Assembly: GCF_004310665.1 (NCBI RefSeq) | Contig: NZ_SIXF01000002.1 | Location: forward strand, 354,146 to 418,145 | DNA length: 64,000 bases | Source of the DNA: Pedobacter kyonggii | GTDB lineage: Bacteria; Bacteroidota; Bacteroidia; Sphingobacteriales; Sphingobacteriaceae | Direction of reading: 5' to 3' | Shown: piece by piece, positions 7,757 through 17,427 of the stretch | Layout: every line of letters begins with the position of its first letter | Numbering within the stretch: the first letter of the stretch is position 1 | The notes under the pieces: model-generated | The model's database searches: none | What the model was told of the DNA's origin: nothing | The model's input: only the letters and a program-made list of their open reading frames with translations | Translations under genes and position numbers: made by a program

Positions 7757-10030
7757 TTATTTCGCAGGCATTTTAAATGATGGGGGAAGCGACGCTTCAT
7801 CCGCTGCCCATAGTTTATTCGGACGTTTGCCCATTACCAGCTCCAATTTGCCCCCTTTCATCAAATCTTCGTGAGCAAACCACGATTTATTCCATACTTG
7901 TCCGTTCAGTTTAGCCGATTGAATGTATTTATTTTCGGGAGAATAGTTTATACAGTTCAACTCAAACTTTTTGCCATTTCCCAGATCAAGTTTTACGTTG
8001 GCAAAAGTGGGGCTGCCAATTACATACATGGGTAAGCCTGGGGTTATCGGGTAAAAACCCATCTGCGAAAACACTACAAAAGAAGTAAGGCCGCCGCCAT
8101 CTTCATCGCCAGGAATACCCATTAAATCGTTACGGAACCACTGACTTAATAAACTCCTTACCCTTTTTTGCGAGCGCCAGGGCTGTCCCGCATAATTGTA
8201 CAAATAAGGAATATGCATGGCAGGTTCATTACCCATAGAGAACTGCCCAACATTGCCCGTATGATCAGGCAACTGCGAATAAAAATCAAATCTGCTTTTC
8301 CCAAGCGGCGTATTATACATTTTTTCCAGTTCATCAACAAAGGCTTGTTTGCCGCCAATCATATTTACCAAATCGCCCAGGTTGTGCAACACATCCCATC
8401 GGTAAAGCCAGCCATTGTTTTCGTCGTAAGTTTCTCTGGCACCAAGTCCGCCCGAAAAGCGGTAGTCCAGCGGTTTAATAAATTTGCCTTCCGCATCTTT
8501 CGGATGAAAAAATCGGGTATCCGGATTAAACACCGTATGGTAGCTGCTACTTTTATCTAAAAAGTATTTGGCTTCATCGGTTTTACCCAATTGCTGAGCA
8601 ATATTGCCCAGGCACCATTCATCATAAACTGTACCCAGGGTAACGGCTATCGGCTGGCGTTTTTCAAAACCGTGAACTTCTGCTGCAGTTTCTTTTTCGC
8701 CTTCAGGTAAAGCAGGGAAATAGCCCTTATCTTTAAAAAACTGATCTAAAACACCTGCTTTTTTTGAAGACCACGGGGCCAGGGTTTTTTCGGTAATGGC
8801 TGCTTTACAATACTGATAAGCTTCATCAAGATTAAAATTTCTCAAACCCTTGTTATAAGCATCAATTACGGTGGCCACGCCATGATTGCTGTTCATCCTC
8901 CGGCTATCACCAGTTACCTCTGGAAAAGTTGGCATCCAATGGTCTTTCATCTGTTGTGCCATTCGCAGGTAGGAATTAATCATATCGCCTTCCATTTTTG
9001 GCTCAATAATCACACGGAGTGGATGCGTTGCCCGGTAGGTGTCCCAAATCCAGTCGTCAGTAAAAAATGGCGTGCCATTATCATTGTGCACTTTTCCGTC
9101 GAAGGCACTAAAATACTTTCCATCTTCAGATAAGCTGATCATTCTTTCGTATGTGCGATAAAGGGAAGTGTAAAATATGGTTTTGGCTGTTTCATCGGTG
9201 CCCCCTACCATGATCTTTCCAAGTGTGGCATTCCAGATATCTTTGCCCGTCTGCGCCACCTGGTTCAGGTTATAATCCTTGATTTCTCGACGTAGGTTGT
9301 GTTTTGCCTGTTCTTCACTGATAAATGATATGCCATAACGTGCCTTAATCTGCCTGGTTTGGGCAGGAAATTTTAAAATAAGATAAGCATCACGGCCGGA
9401 GGCAGACTGTTCCCTGGAGTCAATTTTGGTTCCATGATGCCTGCCTGATTCAAGGGGTGTTAAATCCGTTTCGAAATAGAGGTAAACCCTGGTATTATTG
9501 TCTAGTTTTTGAAAACCACTTACCACATTTTGGCTCACCTTTAGCGCCCCGTTCCTGGTATTTAAAACCAGGTAAGCCGGAGCATTTGTCTGCGAAAAGT
9601 TGAGCGCATATATGCCCGATTGGTGCGATGGCGCAAATTGTACATTTATCCCAAAATCATCGAGGTCAACCTCATAATAATAAGGTTTAATCACCTCATT
9701 GTCGTAGCCATAAGGAATTACGTTACTCACATTTTTGAGGTCGCCCTGAAAAGGGCTCAAATTAAAGGCCGAGCTGCCCCGGTGGCTGGTAACCACAACA
9801 GGCAAACCATCTATAGTATTACTGGTAAAATTATCACGCTCCGGATAAACCCGCAATAAGCTGTTAGGTAAATGAACAGTAGGATAAGTGGGTACAAGTA
9901 AATGGCTAATGTTACCAATGTATGGGTTAACATAGTCTACGGGTTGTTTTTTAGCTTGTGCATGTGCAAAATTGATACAAGCAATTAGCAAAAATATTGC
10001 ACTCAATAAAGGATATGTATGTTTTTTCAT
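7757..10030 (-). CDS. GH92 family alpha-1,2-mannosidase, secreted
   Basis: The 757-residue protein hydrolyses alpha-mannosides of N-glycan or mannan type (family knowledge; calcium-dependent, inverting). It starts with a signal peptide (MKKHTYPLLSAIFLLIACIN, then AHAQ), which fixes the ATG at 10028-10030 instead of one 36 bases upstream. GH92 hallmarks include VDYVNPYIG at the mature N-terminus, a central NNGWLYRWDVLHNLGDL segment, GNEPAMHIPYLYNYAGQPW, and the C-terminal GDEDGGGLTSFVVFSQMGFYP catalytic-loop region. Length is normal for the family. It is not within a SusC/SusD locus; both neighbours are unrelated. Confidence 0.93.
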   Translation of the reverse strand: MKKHTYPLLSAIFLLIACINFAHAQAKKQPVDYVNPYIGNISHLLVPTYPTVHLPNSLLRVYPERDNFTSNTIDGLPVVVTSHRGSSAFNLSPFQGDLKNVSNVIPYGYDNEVIKPYYYEVDLDDFGINVQFAPSHQSGIYALNFSQTNAPAYLVLNTRNGALKVSQNVVSGFQKLDNNTRVYLYFETDLTPLESGRHHGTKIDSREQSASGRDAYLILKFPAQTRQIKARYGISFISEEQAKHNLRREIKDYNLNQVAQTGKDIWNATLGKIMVGGTDETAKTIFYTSLYRTYERMISLSEDGKYFSAFDGKVHNDNGTPFFTDDWIWDTYRATHPLRVIIEPKMEGDMINSYLRMAQQMKDHWMPTFPEVTGDSRRMNSNHGVATVIDAYNKGLRNFNLDEAYQYCKAAITEKTLAPWSSKKAGVLDQFFKDKGYFPALPEGEKETAAEVHGFEKRQPIAVTLGTVYDEWCLGNIAQQLGKTDEAKYFLDKSSSYHTVFNPDTRFFHPKDAEGKFIKPLDYRFSGGLGARETYDENNGWLYRWDVLHNLGDLVNMIGGKQAFVDELEKMYNTPLGKSRFDFYSQLPDHTGNVGQFSMGNEPAMHIPYLYNYAGQPWRSQKRVRSLLSQWFRNDLMGIPGDEDGGGLTSFVVFSQMGFYPITPGLPMYVIGSPTFANVKLDLGNGKKFELNCINYSPENKYIQSAKLNGQVWNKSWFAHEDLMKGGKLELVMGKRPNKLWAADEASLPPSFKMPAK

Positions 10031-10311
10031 GTCAGGAATTTCGATTAGATGTGGCAAACATAACATTTTTCAAAAACGATATTTAACGCTGATGAGTTGC
10101 CGATTGTATCATTAATGATGTAAATCTTTTTAATCTGCTTATAATAGTAAAACGATTTATCAAATTTAAAGGAAATGATCAGTTTACCAAAAAAGCAAAA
10201 ACAGAAAATGCTCTTTTCTATTTGGCCTGTTTGCATCTTATTAGGTTAATTACAATGCCTGGTGCCAAAAAAACAGGTTACGGCTTAAGCGTAAGTGGTG
10301 TATAAACAAAA

Positions 10312-10340
10312 AAGAGCGATGAATAGATTTCATCGCTCTT
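10312..10340 (-). terminator. Rho-independent terminator of the DUF2807 gene
   Basis: A perfect 12-bp stem (AAGAGCGATGAA 10312-10323 with its complement at 10329-10340) and a 5-base loop. Read on the minus strand it is followed by a run of six T. It lies 21 bases past the stop of the gene at 10362. Confidence 0.85.
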
Positions 10341-10361
10341 CGAATGTTAAATTTTTATTTA

Positions 10362-10961
10362 TTATTTTGCTAATGAGGCAGTTTGTTCTGTACCGGTTAC
10401 TGGTGCGCTCATTTGTGTTTTCATTGCTGCAAATCTATCTAGATTCAATTTTGGTGTGCTTCCCATTACTAAGATATGCTCCCCGGTAGCTCCGCTTAAT
10501 TTTAAATCTGCACGGCCTTCAATTACAGTATATAAACTTTCTGTATCTGAATCGATTTCGGCAACTGCATTTCCTTTTAAGAATAACTGAAGATATTTAG
10601 CATCCAATTTGCCTGCTGTTTTTACTACGGCATTTTCAGATGCTTGTACTCTATAGATGTTGTTTACATAAACAGTAATCTTAGCGGTATTTCTATCTGC
10701 TGAACTGATTTTTAATGCATGTCCGTCTTGGATCACTTTTACTTTACCTGTGTTATCGTCATTGTAGGCCACACTTTCTTTTTCTCCTTGTATCAACGTG
10801 ATTTCTACATTTCCGCTTACAATAACCTGGCTGATGTTTTTAGGTGCCGATATTTTGATTGGCTGTTTCTCGCCTGCCATTACACTTGTTGAGAAAATAG
10901 CAGAAGTTAAAACGATAGCTGCTAATACTGATTTTGTTAGGGTTTTGATTGAGGTTTTCAT
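10362..10961 (-). CDS. Secreted DUF2807 (head-GIN type) protein
   Basis: The 199-residue protein begins with a signal peptide (MKTSIKTLTKSVLAAIVL, cleavage near VMAGEK), placing it outside the cytoplasm. The body is a repetitive beta-helix-like fold with the DUF2807 pattern: KNISQVIVSGNVEITLIQGE, then HALKISS, AKITVYV, RVQASENAVV and LQLFLKGNAVAEI. The ATG at 10959-10961 was chosen because it gives the signal peptide; longer frames upstream add untypical sequence. The gene is monocistronic with its own terminator. The function of the family is not established. Confidence 0.8.
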   Translation of the reverse strand: MKTSIKTLTKSVLAAIVLTSAIFSTSVMAGEKQPIKISAPKNISQVIVSGNVEITLIQGEKESVAYNDDNTGKVKVIQDGHALKISSADRNTAKITVYVNNIYRVQASENAVVKTAGKLDAKYLQLFLKGNAVAEIDSDTESLYTVIEGRADLKLSGATGEHILVMGSTPKLNLDRFAAMKTQMSAPVTGTEQTASLAK

Positions 10962-11569
10962 AATGCTGTTAATTATATTTTTAATTAATATTTTGTGATT
11001 GTTTTGTAGATAAGACATCACGATGGCCAAAACGTTGCAGTAGAAAACCCTCAATTATACCAACACAGCTTAATTCTCGACGAACGGGTTTAAAAATCGG
11101 GCGAAAAAGAGTTCATTTTTACGGATCAATCTAAATCTGTAACTCAATTCTACAGATGACCTTGATCTTAAGGTAGTTTTAGAATTAATATTATCACACA
11201 ATTCTGAAACAAATCCTGGGAAAGAAGAAATTTCAAGATATCCACTTGAAGGTGGGCACTCTATTCCTGGAAGGGAATAATAAGAATGTTTTTTAGATAG
11301 GGAACAGTGCAAATGGCTAAACGTGAATTGAAGCAGTTGCCTTATAGATGCGTTATTTTGCTTAATCTTTAGATTTTAGTTTCACACAAACGTTTTCAAT
11401 AGGTATATACCATTACTGTCATTCGACTTAAGGTTTTGGCAATAACGACAAAGCCTCTCGGTTTAAAGGGAATAAGGATATCTTCTGCTGAAGAGCAGAA
11501 GTACTGGGCGGTTGAAGAAATACTGGCTGGATTTCAGAAAATATTTAAGTCCATTTTGTTTAAATGGGA
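10962..11569. other. Gene-free stretch
   Basis: About 600 bases with only short accidental frames. The first 80 bases are the leader of the DUF2807 gene. I see no strong hairpin or repeat; the rest may hold the end of a lost gene, but no recognisable protein similarity was found. Confidence 0.4.
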
Positions 11570-12319
11570 TTAAAATTTAATCGATAGTTTTTCAGAAACC
11601 AAAACATTGTTTTTGTAGTACTCGAAAGACCAGGTTCCATTCTTTTTTAAAACTACACCGTTTGCGTTGCCATTGTTCGAAATATAACAATCCTCTATAG
11701 AGGTTTTTAGTAAGGTCATTACAATTTTAGGCGTTGCATCAATCAGTTGGTAGCCATTGCTTATGGGTTGTGCATACAATAGCCCCTCTTGTTGTTCTGT
11801 TTTGGCGACGATTGGTTGATTGACCGGCACAGGCACTGTTTTAGCCGCTACACTTACCGGGGCAGATGTTGAAGTGTTAACCGCCGTCGGGCTCCCTGCA
11901 GCATATTTAAAATCATTAAAGGACGTAAATGCGTCTTTCAATGCCAGATTGTAAGAAGTCTCATATTCTTTTTCCCTGCTTTTACCTGCCTTGCTTTTTA
12001 TTACTACAGCGCCCTTACAATCTTTGAGTAAAAGAGTAAGATTGGTAACGAACATGCTGTTGTTTTCCTGCAATTCTACTACCAGAGCCTTACATCTATC
12101 AGTCGCAATTTCTTCTGGTATTTCAGAATTATCAAAATAAACGGTAAAGCCCTTCTCCTCAAAAAAAGCCTTGGTTAGCGTATTTAGACCGTATTGATTA
12201 ACCTGTTTTAGAAAATTGAATTTCTCGGGCACAATTATGTATTTATAATTGCTTGTATTAGACTGTGCCTGTACAGACAAGGAGATTGCTAAAAAAATAA
12301 CAAAGATATATCTTTTCAT
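11570..12319 (-). CDS. Hypothetical periplasmic protein
   Basis: The 249-residue protein has a clear signal peptide (MKRYIFVIFLAISLSVQAQ). It contains YKYIIVPEKFNFLKQVNQYG and a mixed alpha/beta region to about residue 125. A Thr/Ser/Ala/Pro-rich linker (about 135-165) precedes a C-terminal beta domain with GLLYAQPISNGYQLID. This architecture is frequent in Flavobacteriia and Sphingobacteriia as an unnamed exported protein; no enzymatic motif is seen. It is monocistronic and borders the mobile-DNA scrapyard starting at 12364. Confidence 0.7.
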   Translation of the reverse strand: MKRYIFVIFLAISLSVQAQSNTSNYKYIIVPEKFNFLKQVNQYGLNTLTKAFFEEKGFTVYFDNSEIPEEIATDRCKALVVELQENNSMFVTNLTLLLKDCKGAVVIKSKAGKSREKEYETSYNLALKDAFTSFNDFKYAAGSPTAVNTSTSAPVSVAAKTVPVPVNQPIVAKTEQQEGLLYAQPISNGYQLIDATPKIVMTLLKTSIEDCYISNNGNANGVVLKKNGTWSFEYYKNNVLVSEKLSIKF

Positions 12320-12363
12320 AACGGTTGATTCAGTGCGGATTATAATTCAATTTATACAATGAA

Positions 12364-12695
12364 GTGGAGAAAATCAAATTTACTTGTTTTTCTAAATTCT
12401 TTTTAAGGGGTATGACTTTTTATTTAGACATATTTTTTATTACCGTATTGCCTCCTTACTTTAGAATGAAAGGCCTGGAAGTGAACATTACTATTGGTGA
12501 AATCGCCAAAAGTGTCGGCATTTACTTAGGTCTGCCTTTTGCAATGGGCATTATCTCCAGGTTCCTTTTGATCAAATTTAAGGGGGAAGAATGGTTCCAG
12601 GATAAGTTTGTGCCAATGATATCACCGATCACCTTGATAGCATTGCTTTTCACTATTGTCATCATGTTCAGTCTTAAGGGAAACCTGATCGTTCC
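12364..12695 (+). pseudogene. Internal fragment of ACR3-type arsenite efflux transporter
   Basis: The frame encodes FFITVLPPYFRMKGLEVNI, GEIAKSVGIYLGLPFAMGI, FKGEEWFQDKFVP and MISPITLIALLFTIVIMFS. These match the middle transmembrane part of ACR3 (ArsB/Acr3) arsenite permeases, which are about 350 residues long; here only about 100 survive. The N-terminal third and the C-terminus are missing. Similarity starts near 12420 and stops abruptly after FSLKGNLIV at about 12693, where sequence of a recombinase on the opposite strand begins. It cannot make a functional pump. It marks a deletion or recombination scar in a former metal-resistance element. Confidence 0.8.
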
Positions 12696-12935
12696 CCACT
12701 TAGTGAACAACAGAAGATCCGTTTTACCTTTATGTTTTTTAAGGTCAATCACCAGCTTCTTCCACTCTGGTCGGTTGAAGGTTTTAGCAGAATAGTCTTC
12801 TACAACTATCTTTCTAATTTTAATGTCGTTTAGCTCGCAGTATTTGGACAGAACATCCTGTTGGCTCCTTAATGAATACCCTTTTTCTGCCTGCTCATCA
12901 GTGCTTACCCTTACATATAAATCAGCTATTTTCAT
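12696..12935 (-). pseudogene. Truncated large serine recombinase (N-terminal catalytic part)
   Basis: From the ATG at 12933-12935 it reads MKIADLYVRVSTDEQAEKGY with the catalytic serine of the YVRVSTDEQ motif at residue 11. It continues to LLLFTKW at residue 80, where a resolvase would continue with an Asp-Arg-Phe-Ser-Arg motif. Instead the frame runs into the antisense of the arsenite transporter fragment. The rest of the resolvase domain, the recombinase domain and the zinc-ribbon are absent, so it should be inactive. Large serine recombinases move conjugative transposons and integrated elements, which fits the neighbouring mobC remnant. Confidence 0.8.
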
Positions 12936-13039
12936 GATCTAATCTTTTTCTGGAATGTCTTTTGAATTTTTTTCTTTTGTCCTTAGTATAACGCTCCGGC
13001 AATTGCCAGCACAGTAGGTAATGGCATTAGCTGATAATG

Positions 13040-14074
13040 CTATTCAAGGTTCTTGAGCTCGTTTTCAATTTCTTCAATAGTTGGTAGGTTGCTTTTTATT
13101 TCCTCTGGTAATGCTTCAGTAAACTGAAACTCACTCACACCAATTGGCTTATTTATATCTCTCAAGGCATACTCGACCCCAATGTTATTTTTATCACGGC
13201 ATAAAAGTATCCCGATTGTTGGCTTATCGCTTTCTCCTTTTAAAAGGTCATCTGCTGCAGAAAGATAGAAGTTTAACTTTCCGGCATATTCAGGAACAAA
13301 TTTTGTATTCTTTAGTTCCACTATAACATAACATTTTAATGGTATGTTATAAAATAATAAGTCCAGGTAATAATCTTCTTCGGCGATTTCGAGATGGTAT
13401 TGCTGGCCTACAAATGCGAAGCCTTTTCCGAGTTCAAGAAGGAATTTGGTAATGTGTGTAACCAGTTGCTTTTCAATATCCCGCTCTTTTGCTTCGCTTG
13501 TGAGTGCTACAAAGTCAAAAACATAAGGATCTTTTAAGGTTTGTTCTGCAAGTTCAGAGTACATCTCTGGCAGGGTATGTTTAAAATTGTTTACGGATTT
13601 TCCGCTGCGGCCATGTAAGTTGGTTTTGATCTGAATTGCCAGGGTATCCCTACTCCAACCGTTTTTTATTGATTCCTTTACGTAAAACTCCGCTTCATTT
13701 AAGTCTTTAGACTTGCTGATAATAAGTATGTTATGTCCCCATGGGATAAGGCCCAGCTGCTGTCTTAAATCTGCAACAATCTGTTGCCGATTTGCAGTGT
13801 AGAATTGGTAAAACTGTTTGATATACCTTAGGTTCCTGACTGAATAGCCTGTAGAATCCGGAAATTCATTTTTTAGGTCATCACTTAGGCTTTGAAGAAT
13901 ATTATCTCCCCATTGAGCCTGAGCCTGTTTTTCTGCAATCATTTTACCTAGATCCCAGTATAGGTCAATCAATGCTGAGTTTATTGCAACAACAGTCCTT
14001 TGCTGTGTAGATTTCAGCTTGGCCTTTATCTCGATAAACCAGCTCTTATAATCATCTAAAAAAAGATCTTTCAT
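13040..14074 (-). CDS. PDDEXK nuclease domain protein (YhcG/DUF1016 family)
   Basis: The 344-residue protein has the N-terminal DUF1016 domain (VAINSALIDLYWDLGKMIAE, then SVRNLRYIKQFYQFY and a LIPWGHNILI segment). Its C-terminal domain is a PD-(D/E)XK nuclease (YLDLLFYNIPLKCYVIVELK: Asp, then Glu-x-Lys). YhcG-type proteins are frequent in defence and mobile islands, often beside type I restriction genes, but here none is nearby. The start MKDLFLDDYKSWF at 14074 matches the family; an upstream ATG at 14137 would add 21 unlike residues. It seems intact, unlike its neighbours. A role in nucleic-acid cleavage is inferred from the family. Confidence 0.88.
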   Translation of the reverse strand: MKDLFLDDYKSWFIEIKAKLKSTQQRTVVAINSALIDLYWDLGKMIAEKQAQAQWGDNILQSLSDDLKNEFPDSTGYSVRNLRYIKQFYQFYTANRQQIVADLRQQLGLIPWGHNILIISKSKDLNEAEFYVKESIKNGWSRDTLAIQIKTNLHGRSGKSVNNFKHTLPEMYSELAEQTLKDPYVFDFVALTSEAKERDIEKQLVTHITKFLLELGKGFAFVGQQYHLEIAEEDYYLDLLFYNIPLKCYVIVELKNTKFVPEYAGKLNFYLSAADDLLKGESDKPTIGILLCRDKNNIGVEYALRDINKPIGVSEFQFTEALPEEIKSNLPTIEEIENELKNLE

Positions 14075-14256
14075 ATTATCATATCCTAAAGTGAGCAGAC
14101 AGGCGCCAGGCGGTTTACGGTCAAAAAAACTAACCATATTCCGGGCAAATATAAGACAATATATGAAGACCCTGTTTATGTATTTGCGGTCTACGTTTCT
14201 TCCTGCTGTCTATTTCAGTGAAAGTGTAGTTGGGTATTTCAGGGAAAATGGTAGCT

Positions 14257-14310
14257 CGTTCCGTTTTCAAAGTGACGCTGCATTCCGCTTCAAACTGACG
14301 CCCGATTACG
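14257..14310. repeat. IS21-type terminal repeats, remnant of an insertion-sequence end
   Basis: Two tandem 24-base units at 14257-14280 and 14281-14304 share TTCCG, TTCAAA, TGACGC at the same places, followed by a partial third unit. The 24-base period equals that of the IS21 left-end array at 63706. This abuts the broken mobC frame at about 14311, so it looks like the end of an IS that interrupted mobC; the rest of the IS is gone. Confidence 0.55.
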
Positions 14311-14913
14311 GAGCTATTCGTGAAATATACAGCAGAACAGTCTGAGGTAATCACTGGCATTGTTGGAAATATTATTTCCGGCCAGGTGACGCGAAGTACC
14401 GCAAAGAGCCTGAGCGAAATTTTTGGGAAAATTATGCAGGACCGGCAGTCGAGGAGCATCAACAGTAGCGACATCTCTATATCACAGAGCACACAGCTGG
14501 ATTACGCTATTCCTGCTTCCAAAATAGCATCTCTTTCCTCAGGTGAATTTGTGGGCATGGTGGCAGACAATCCCGAAGAAAAGATTGCATTAAAAATGTT
14601 TCACAGCGAAATCCAGAATGATCATGAGGCAATTGCAAAGGAAGAAAAGTTATATAAGCCTATACCGATAGTGAAAATGGTGTCCGCCGAAGAAATAAGG
14701 GATAATTATGAAAGCATAAAGGCCCAGGTTGCGGATCTGCTAAAAGCAGAGTCGGGTGGATCTGAGGCTAAACAGGATAAAAATGCTTCTGGCAATGCCA
14801 GGAAGAATGTTCTGAAAGGTAAAAAGTCGTCGAAAAAGGTATTGCTAAAAATACCGAGAGTATCGGCAATACCGTTCCTTCTAAAGGAAGCAACCAGCAA
14901 AGGATCATATTGA
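14311..14913 (+). pseudogene. 3' fragment of mobC/TraG-type coupling protein
   Basis: About 200 residues are open from the IS-like end to the stop. They include YTAEQSEVITGIVGNIISG, the LDYAIPASKIASLSSGEFVG segment, MFHSEIQNDH and YKPIPIVKM, then a Lys/Ser-rich tail. This is the C-terminal portion of the MobC/TraG (VirD4-like) coupling ATPases of Bacteroidota conjugative elements, as I recognise it. The ATPase domain with Walker motifs is missing upstream, so it is a relic. The GTG at 14320 is only a coincidental start. It ends in a strong hairpin that overlaps its last codons. Confidence 0.75.
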
Positions 14914-14927
14914 ATCCTTTGCTGGTT
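14892..14927 (+). terminator. Strong hairpin at the end of the mobC fragment
   Basis: A perfect 14-bp stem (14892-14905 with 14914-14927) and 8-base loop lie between convergent genes; the T tract is weak on both strands. Confidence 0.65.
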
Positions 14928-14937
14928 AAAGATATTT

Positions 14938-16161
14938 TTAGTTTGGAAGAGCATAGAATGCAATTCCATGATTGCTCCAACCGCTAAAGAGATTAGCGAT
15001 GTTTGGATTAGGTGTTAGGTAATGGTCTCCGCCTCCTGCATGATAGAATTCATAAATTGGTACGGTACCGGGAACCTGTTCACTGTAAGCATAATATTTT
15101 ATTCCGTAATTCGACCATCCAGGGAATCCAGCAACTGCTGTTCTATTAATAGAATTATAATGATCTCCAGGGTAATAAAACTCGTAAACAGGCACTGTTC
15201 CTGCAACTTGAGTAATATATGCTTTGAATTCGCTTCCTTGAGCAAGCCAGCCTGATATGCCGCTTAGTGCATTGGGGTCTGCTGTAGTATAATGATCTGT
15301 TTGGTAAGGACTATAGAATAGATATACTGGAACTGGTGAAGTGTCTACTTTCTTTTCAAGGTATCCAACATTCCCTAATAGTGTGTATGTTGCAGGCAAT
15401 CTTTCTGGTGGTGATGAATACACATGGCCAGTTGCTGACGCGTAATACTCATCTAAAGGTGTGTTTGCCTCTGAAGTTTGGACTGTTGAAATATATCCAA
15501 TCGGTCCTTGAAGGCCATATCCGGGCCAACCATCGGTAGTGGTTGTATACCAATGATCATTTGTTGAGAAATTGTAATACTCATACAAGGCTGATCGGTT
15601 GGTTCCTGGTGAATCATATAATAGTCCTTGAACCTGTTCGAGTTCATAATTATCTCCGTTACTTCCAAGTCCAGACCAGTTTGTCGTGTAATAATGGCGG
15701 TTAGTGATATGATTATAATAGCGATATAAATTCAATTTTCCTGCGGGAGGAGCTGATGGCCTGGCTTTGACAGAAAATGGCTGGCTTTCACGGGTGAGGC
15801 CATCATTATACATTCCAAATGTCCATCTACCAAGCGGCAGAACGATATCGGTTTCGAATCCTGTGCCGACCTCCCCAAAATCCATTATTGTACCTCCACC
15901 TGGATATTGCAGGTAAAAATGAGCTCCAGGATATTCAGTTCCTCCCTCAATTTGTAGTTTAACATGGGTTTTGCCTGTCGCCTCATTATAGTTGCTAAAA
16001 AAATACTCGACATAAGGATCTCTTGCAGGTGTACTACTTTGTCCTTCCATAAGCTGCTTGGAAAGTTTAGGACTTGTAGATTGTTCTATCATGCTTTCAT
16101 CTTTCTTGCAAGAGGCAAATAGACAAAGAATGACAAATAAAATTTGTAGTGGTTTTTTCAT
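14938..16161 (-). CDS. Lipoprotein with DUF5648-type tandem repeats
   Basis: The 407-residue protein has a lipobox near the N-terminus (MKKPLQILFVILCLFASCKK, Cys18). Residues about 145-407 are six tandem ~45-residue modules of the pattern Y-(x)YY/FY-(x)n-HYYT...G(W/L)...YG(L/I)-G(Y/F). Examples are LYRYYNHITNRHYYTTNW and VPVYEFYYPGDHYNS. This is the DUF5648 repeat, also seen in secreted peptidases and glycosidases, where it may bind ligands. Residues 45-140 form a beta domain carrying GGTIMDFGEVGTGFETD. The likely place is the cell surface. No catalytic domain is present. Confidence 0.8.
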   Translation of the reverse strand: MKKPLQILFVILCLFASCKKDESMIEQSTSPKLSKQLMEGQSSTPARDPYVEYFFSNYNEATGKTHVKLQIEGGTEYPGAHFYLQYPGGGTIMDFGEVGTGFETDIVLPLGRWTFGMYNDGLTRESQPFSVKARPSAPPAGKLNLYRYYNHITNRHYYTTNWSGLGSNGDNYELEQVQGLLYDSPGTNRSALYEYYNFSTNDHWYTTTTDGWPGYGLQGPIGYISTVQTSEANTPLDEYYASATGHVYSSPPERLPATYTLLGNVGYLEKKVDTSPVPVYLFYSPYQTDHYTTADPNALSGISGWLAQGSEFKAYITQVAGTVPVYEFYYPGDHYNSINRTAVAGFPGWSNYGIKYYAYSEQVPGTVPIYEFYHAGGGDHYLTPNPNIANLFSGWSNHGIAFYALPN

Positions 16162-16446
16162 ATTGATTTTTTTTGCGAAAATAAGCTAAAAGAAAACAAA
16201 AATTAAACTTTTAGTTTACAAAAGATCTCGTTCAAATATGTTTAATATAGGGAACGCTCCAGGAGTATCGAACACGTAATAAGTATACTCAGTAGAATAT
16301 ATAGTATATTGAATATCAGTAGTGTATTTTGTGTTTGATGAGCTGACTCGTCCAGCATTTACTGGTTGTATTTGCGTTGTAATTATAGAACTAGTTTACA
16401 TTTTCTGATTCCCCATGCGGATTTACTTCTGAAAATTGCGCGCAGC

Positions 16447-17178
16447 TTATCTTATTCCCGGACCCGGTAAACGGTTGCGCAAAAATTCGTCAAATTTATT
16501 CTTATAACTTCTGCCTACCATAAATTTATTTCCGTTATTGAGCAGGATTTGGTATCCATCAACCTGCTTAACGTGGTTAAAGGATATTATTTCAGATCTG
16601 TTGATTCTCAAAAACTCAGTCCGCTCTTGGATAGCCTCTTCTATATGCTTCATCGTATGATAGGTGATGTGTTCCTCATCCGTTAAAAAAATCCGTACAT
16701 AGTTTGACATCGATTTGATGTATAAAATCTTTTCGAACGGTATGCTGATATATTTATGCTTTGAGCCTCCCTTTACCAGTAGAAAGCTGTCGGGATTTTT
16801 AATGGACAATTCATTTGACTTTGCTTCCAATAGGCGCTGAACCTGCTGAATAAATTTAACTTCGCTTACCGGTTTAAGTAAATAGCCGTCTGCACCGATC
16901 TCGAAACTTTGCGCTCCGTATTCTGTATGTCCAGTTACGAATACTAAAAAATCGCAGTACGGCCTAAGCAGTTTTGCGGCTTCAATGCCATTGATCTGTG
17001 GCATTTCAATATCTAAAAAGACTACGTCAACATGTTTTTGATCATGTAGATATGTTAATGCGTGATAAGCATTATTGAAACTTTTTACGTGGGCTACTCC
17101 GGGTGTCATCAATATGAGTTCCTCGAGTTGGGTCAGGGAGTAGTCTTCATCATCAATAGTTATACATTTTAGTTCCAT
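16447..17178 (-). CDS. LytTR-family response regulator
   Basis: The 243-residue protein has a receiver domain (residues 1-120: acidic pair DDED at 9-12, phospho-acceptor Asp56 in VVFLDIEMP, conserved Lys in the YLLKPVSE motif). A LytTR DNA-binding domain follows (about 140-238, with YISIPFEKILYIKSMSNYVR and FLRINRSEIISFNHV). It would bind promoter repeats when phosphorylated. No histidine kinase of the LytS type is adjacent, so its partner is elsewhere. A frameshifted near-identical copy lies at 19957. The 5' region of both copies is conserved, suggesting the promoter was duplicated too. Confidence 0.9.
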   Translation of the reverse strand: MELKCITIDDEDYSLTQLEELILMTPGVAHVKSFNNAYHALTYLHDQKHVDVVFLDIEMPQINGIEAAKLLRPYCDFLVFVTGHTEYGAQSFEIGADGYLLKPVSEVKFIQQVQRLLEAKSNELSIKNPDSFLLVKGGSKHKYISIPFEKILYIKSMSNYVRIFLTDEEHITYHTMKHIEEAIQERTEFLRINRSEIISFNHVKQVDGYQILLNNGNKFMVGRSYKNKFDEFLRNRLPGPGIR

Positions 17179-17427
17179 AATAAATTAGCATCGGCAAAGT
17201 ATATCGCTAAAATAATAATTGTATTTTTAATTAGCAATTCCTAGCTGTCTCGGAAGTCTTTCGCGTAGCGGTACAGGTCGTTCGCATAAAAAACCACGCC
17301 ATTTGCATAAAAATGTTGGATGGATGTAGTCTATTTAAGATTTTGTCCATGAAATAATAGTTTATTTATTAACCTGTCATTTCAACTTTTTAGTTTTTAC
17401 CACGCTGTCGGAAGCCTATGGTAACAA

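Noticed and set aside
11070-11312. 80-codon minus-strand frame
   Set aside because: No family, and no codon pattern like the neighbouring genes; likely chance.
13144-13326. Plus-strand frame inside the PDDEXK gene
   Set aside because: A shadow of a strongly supported gene on the other strand.
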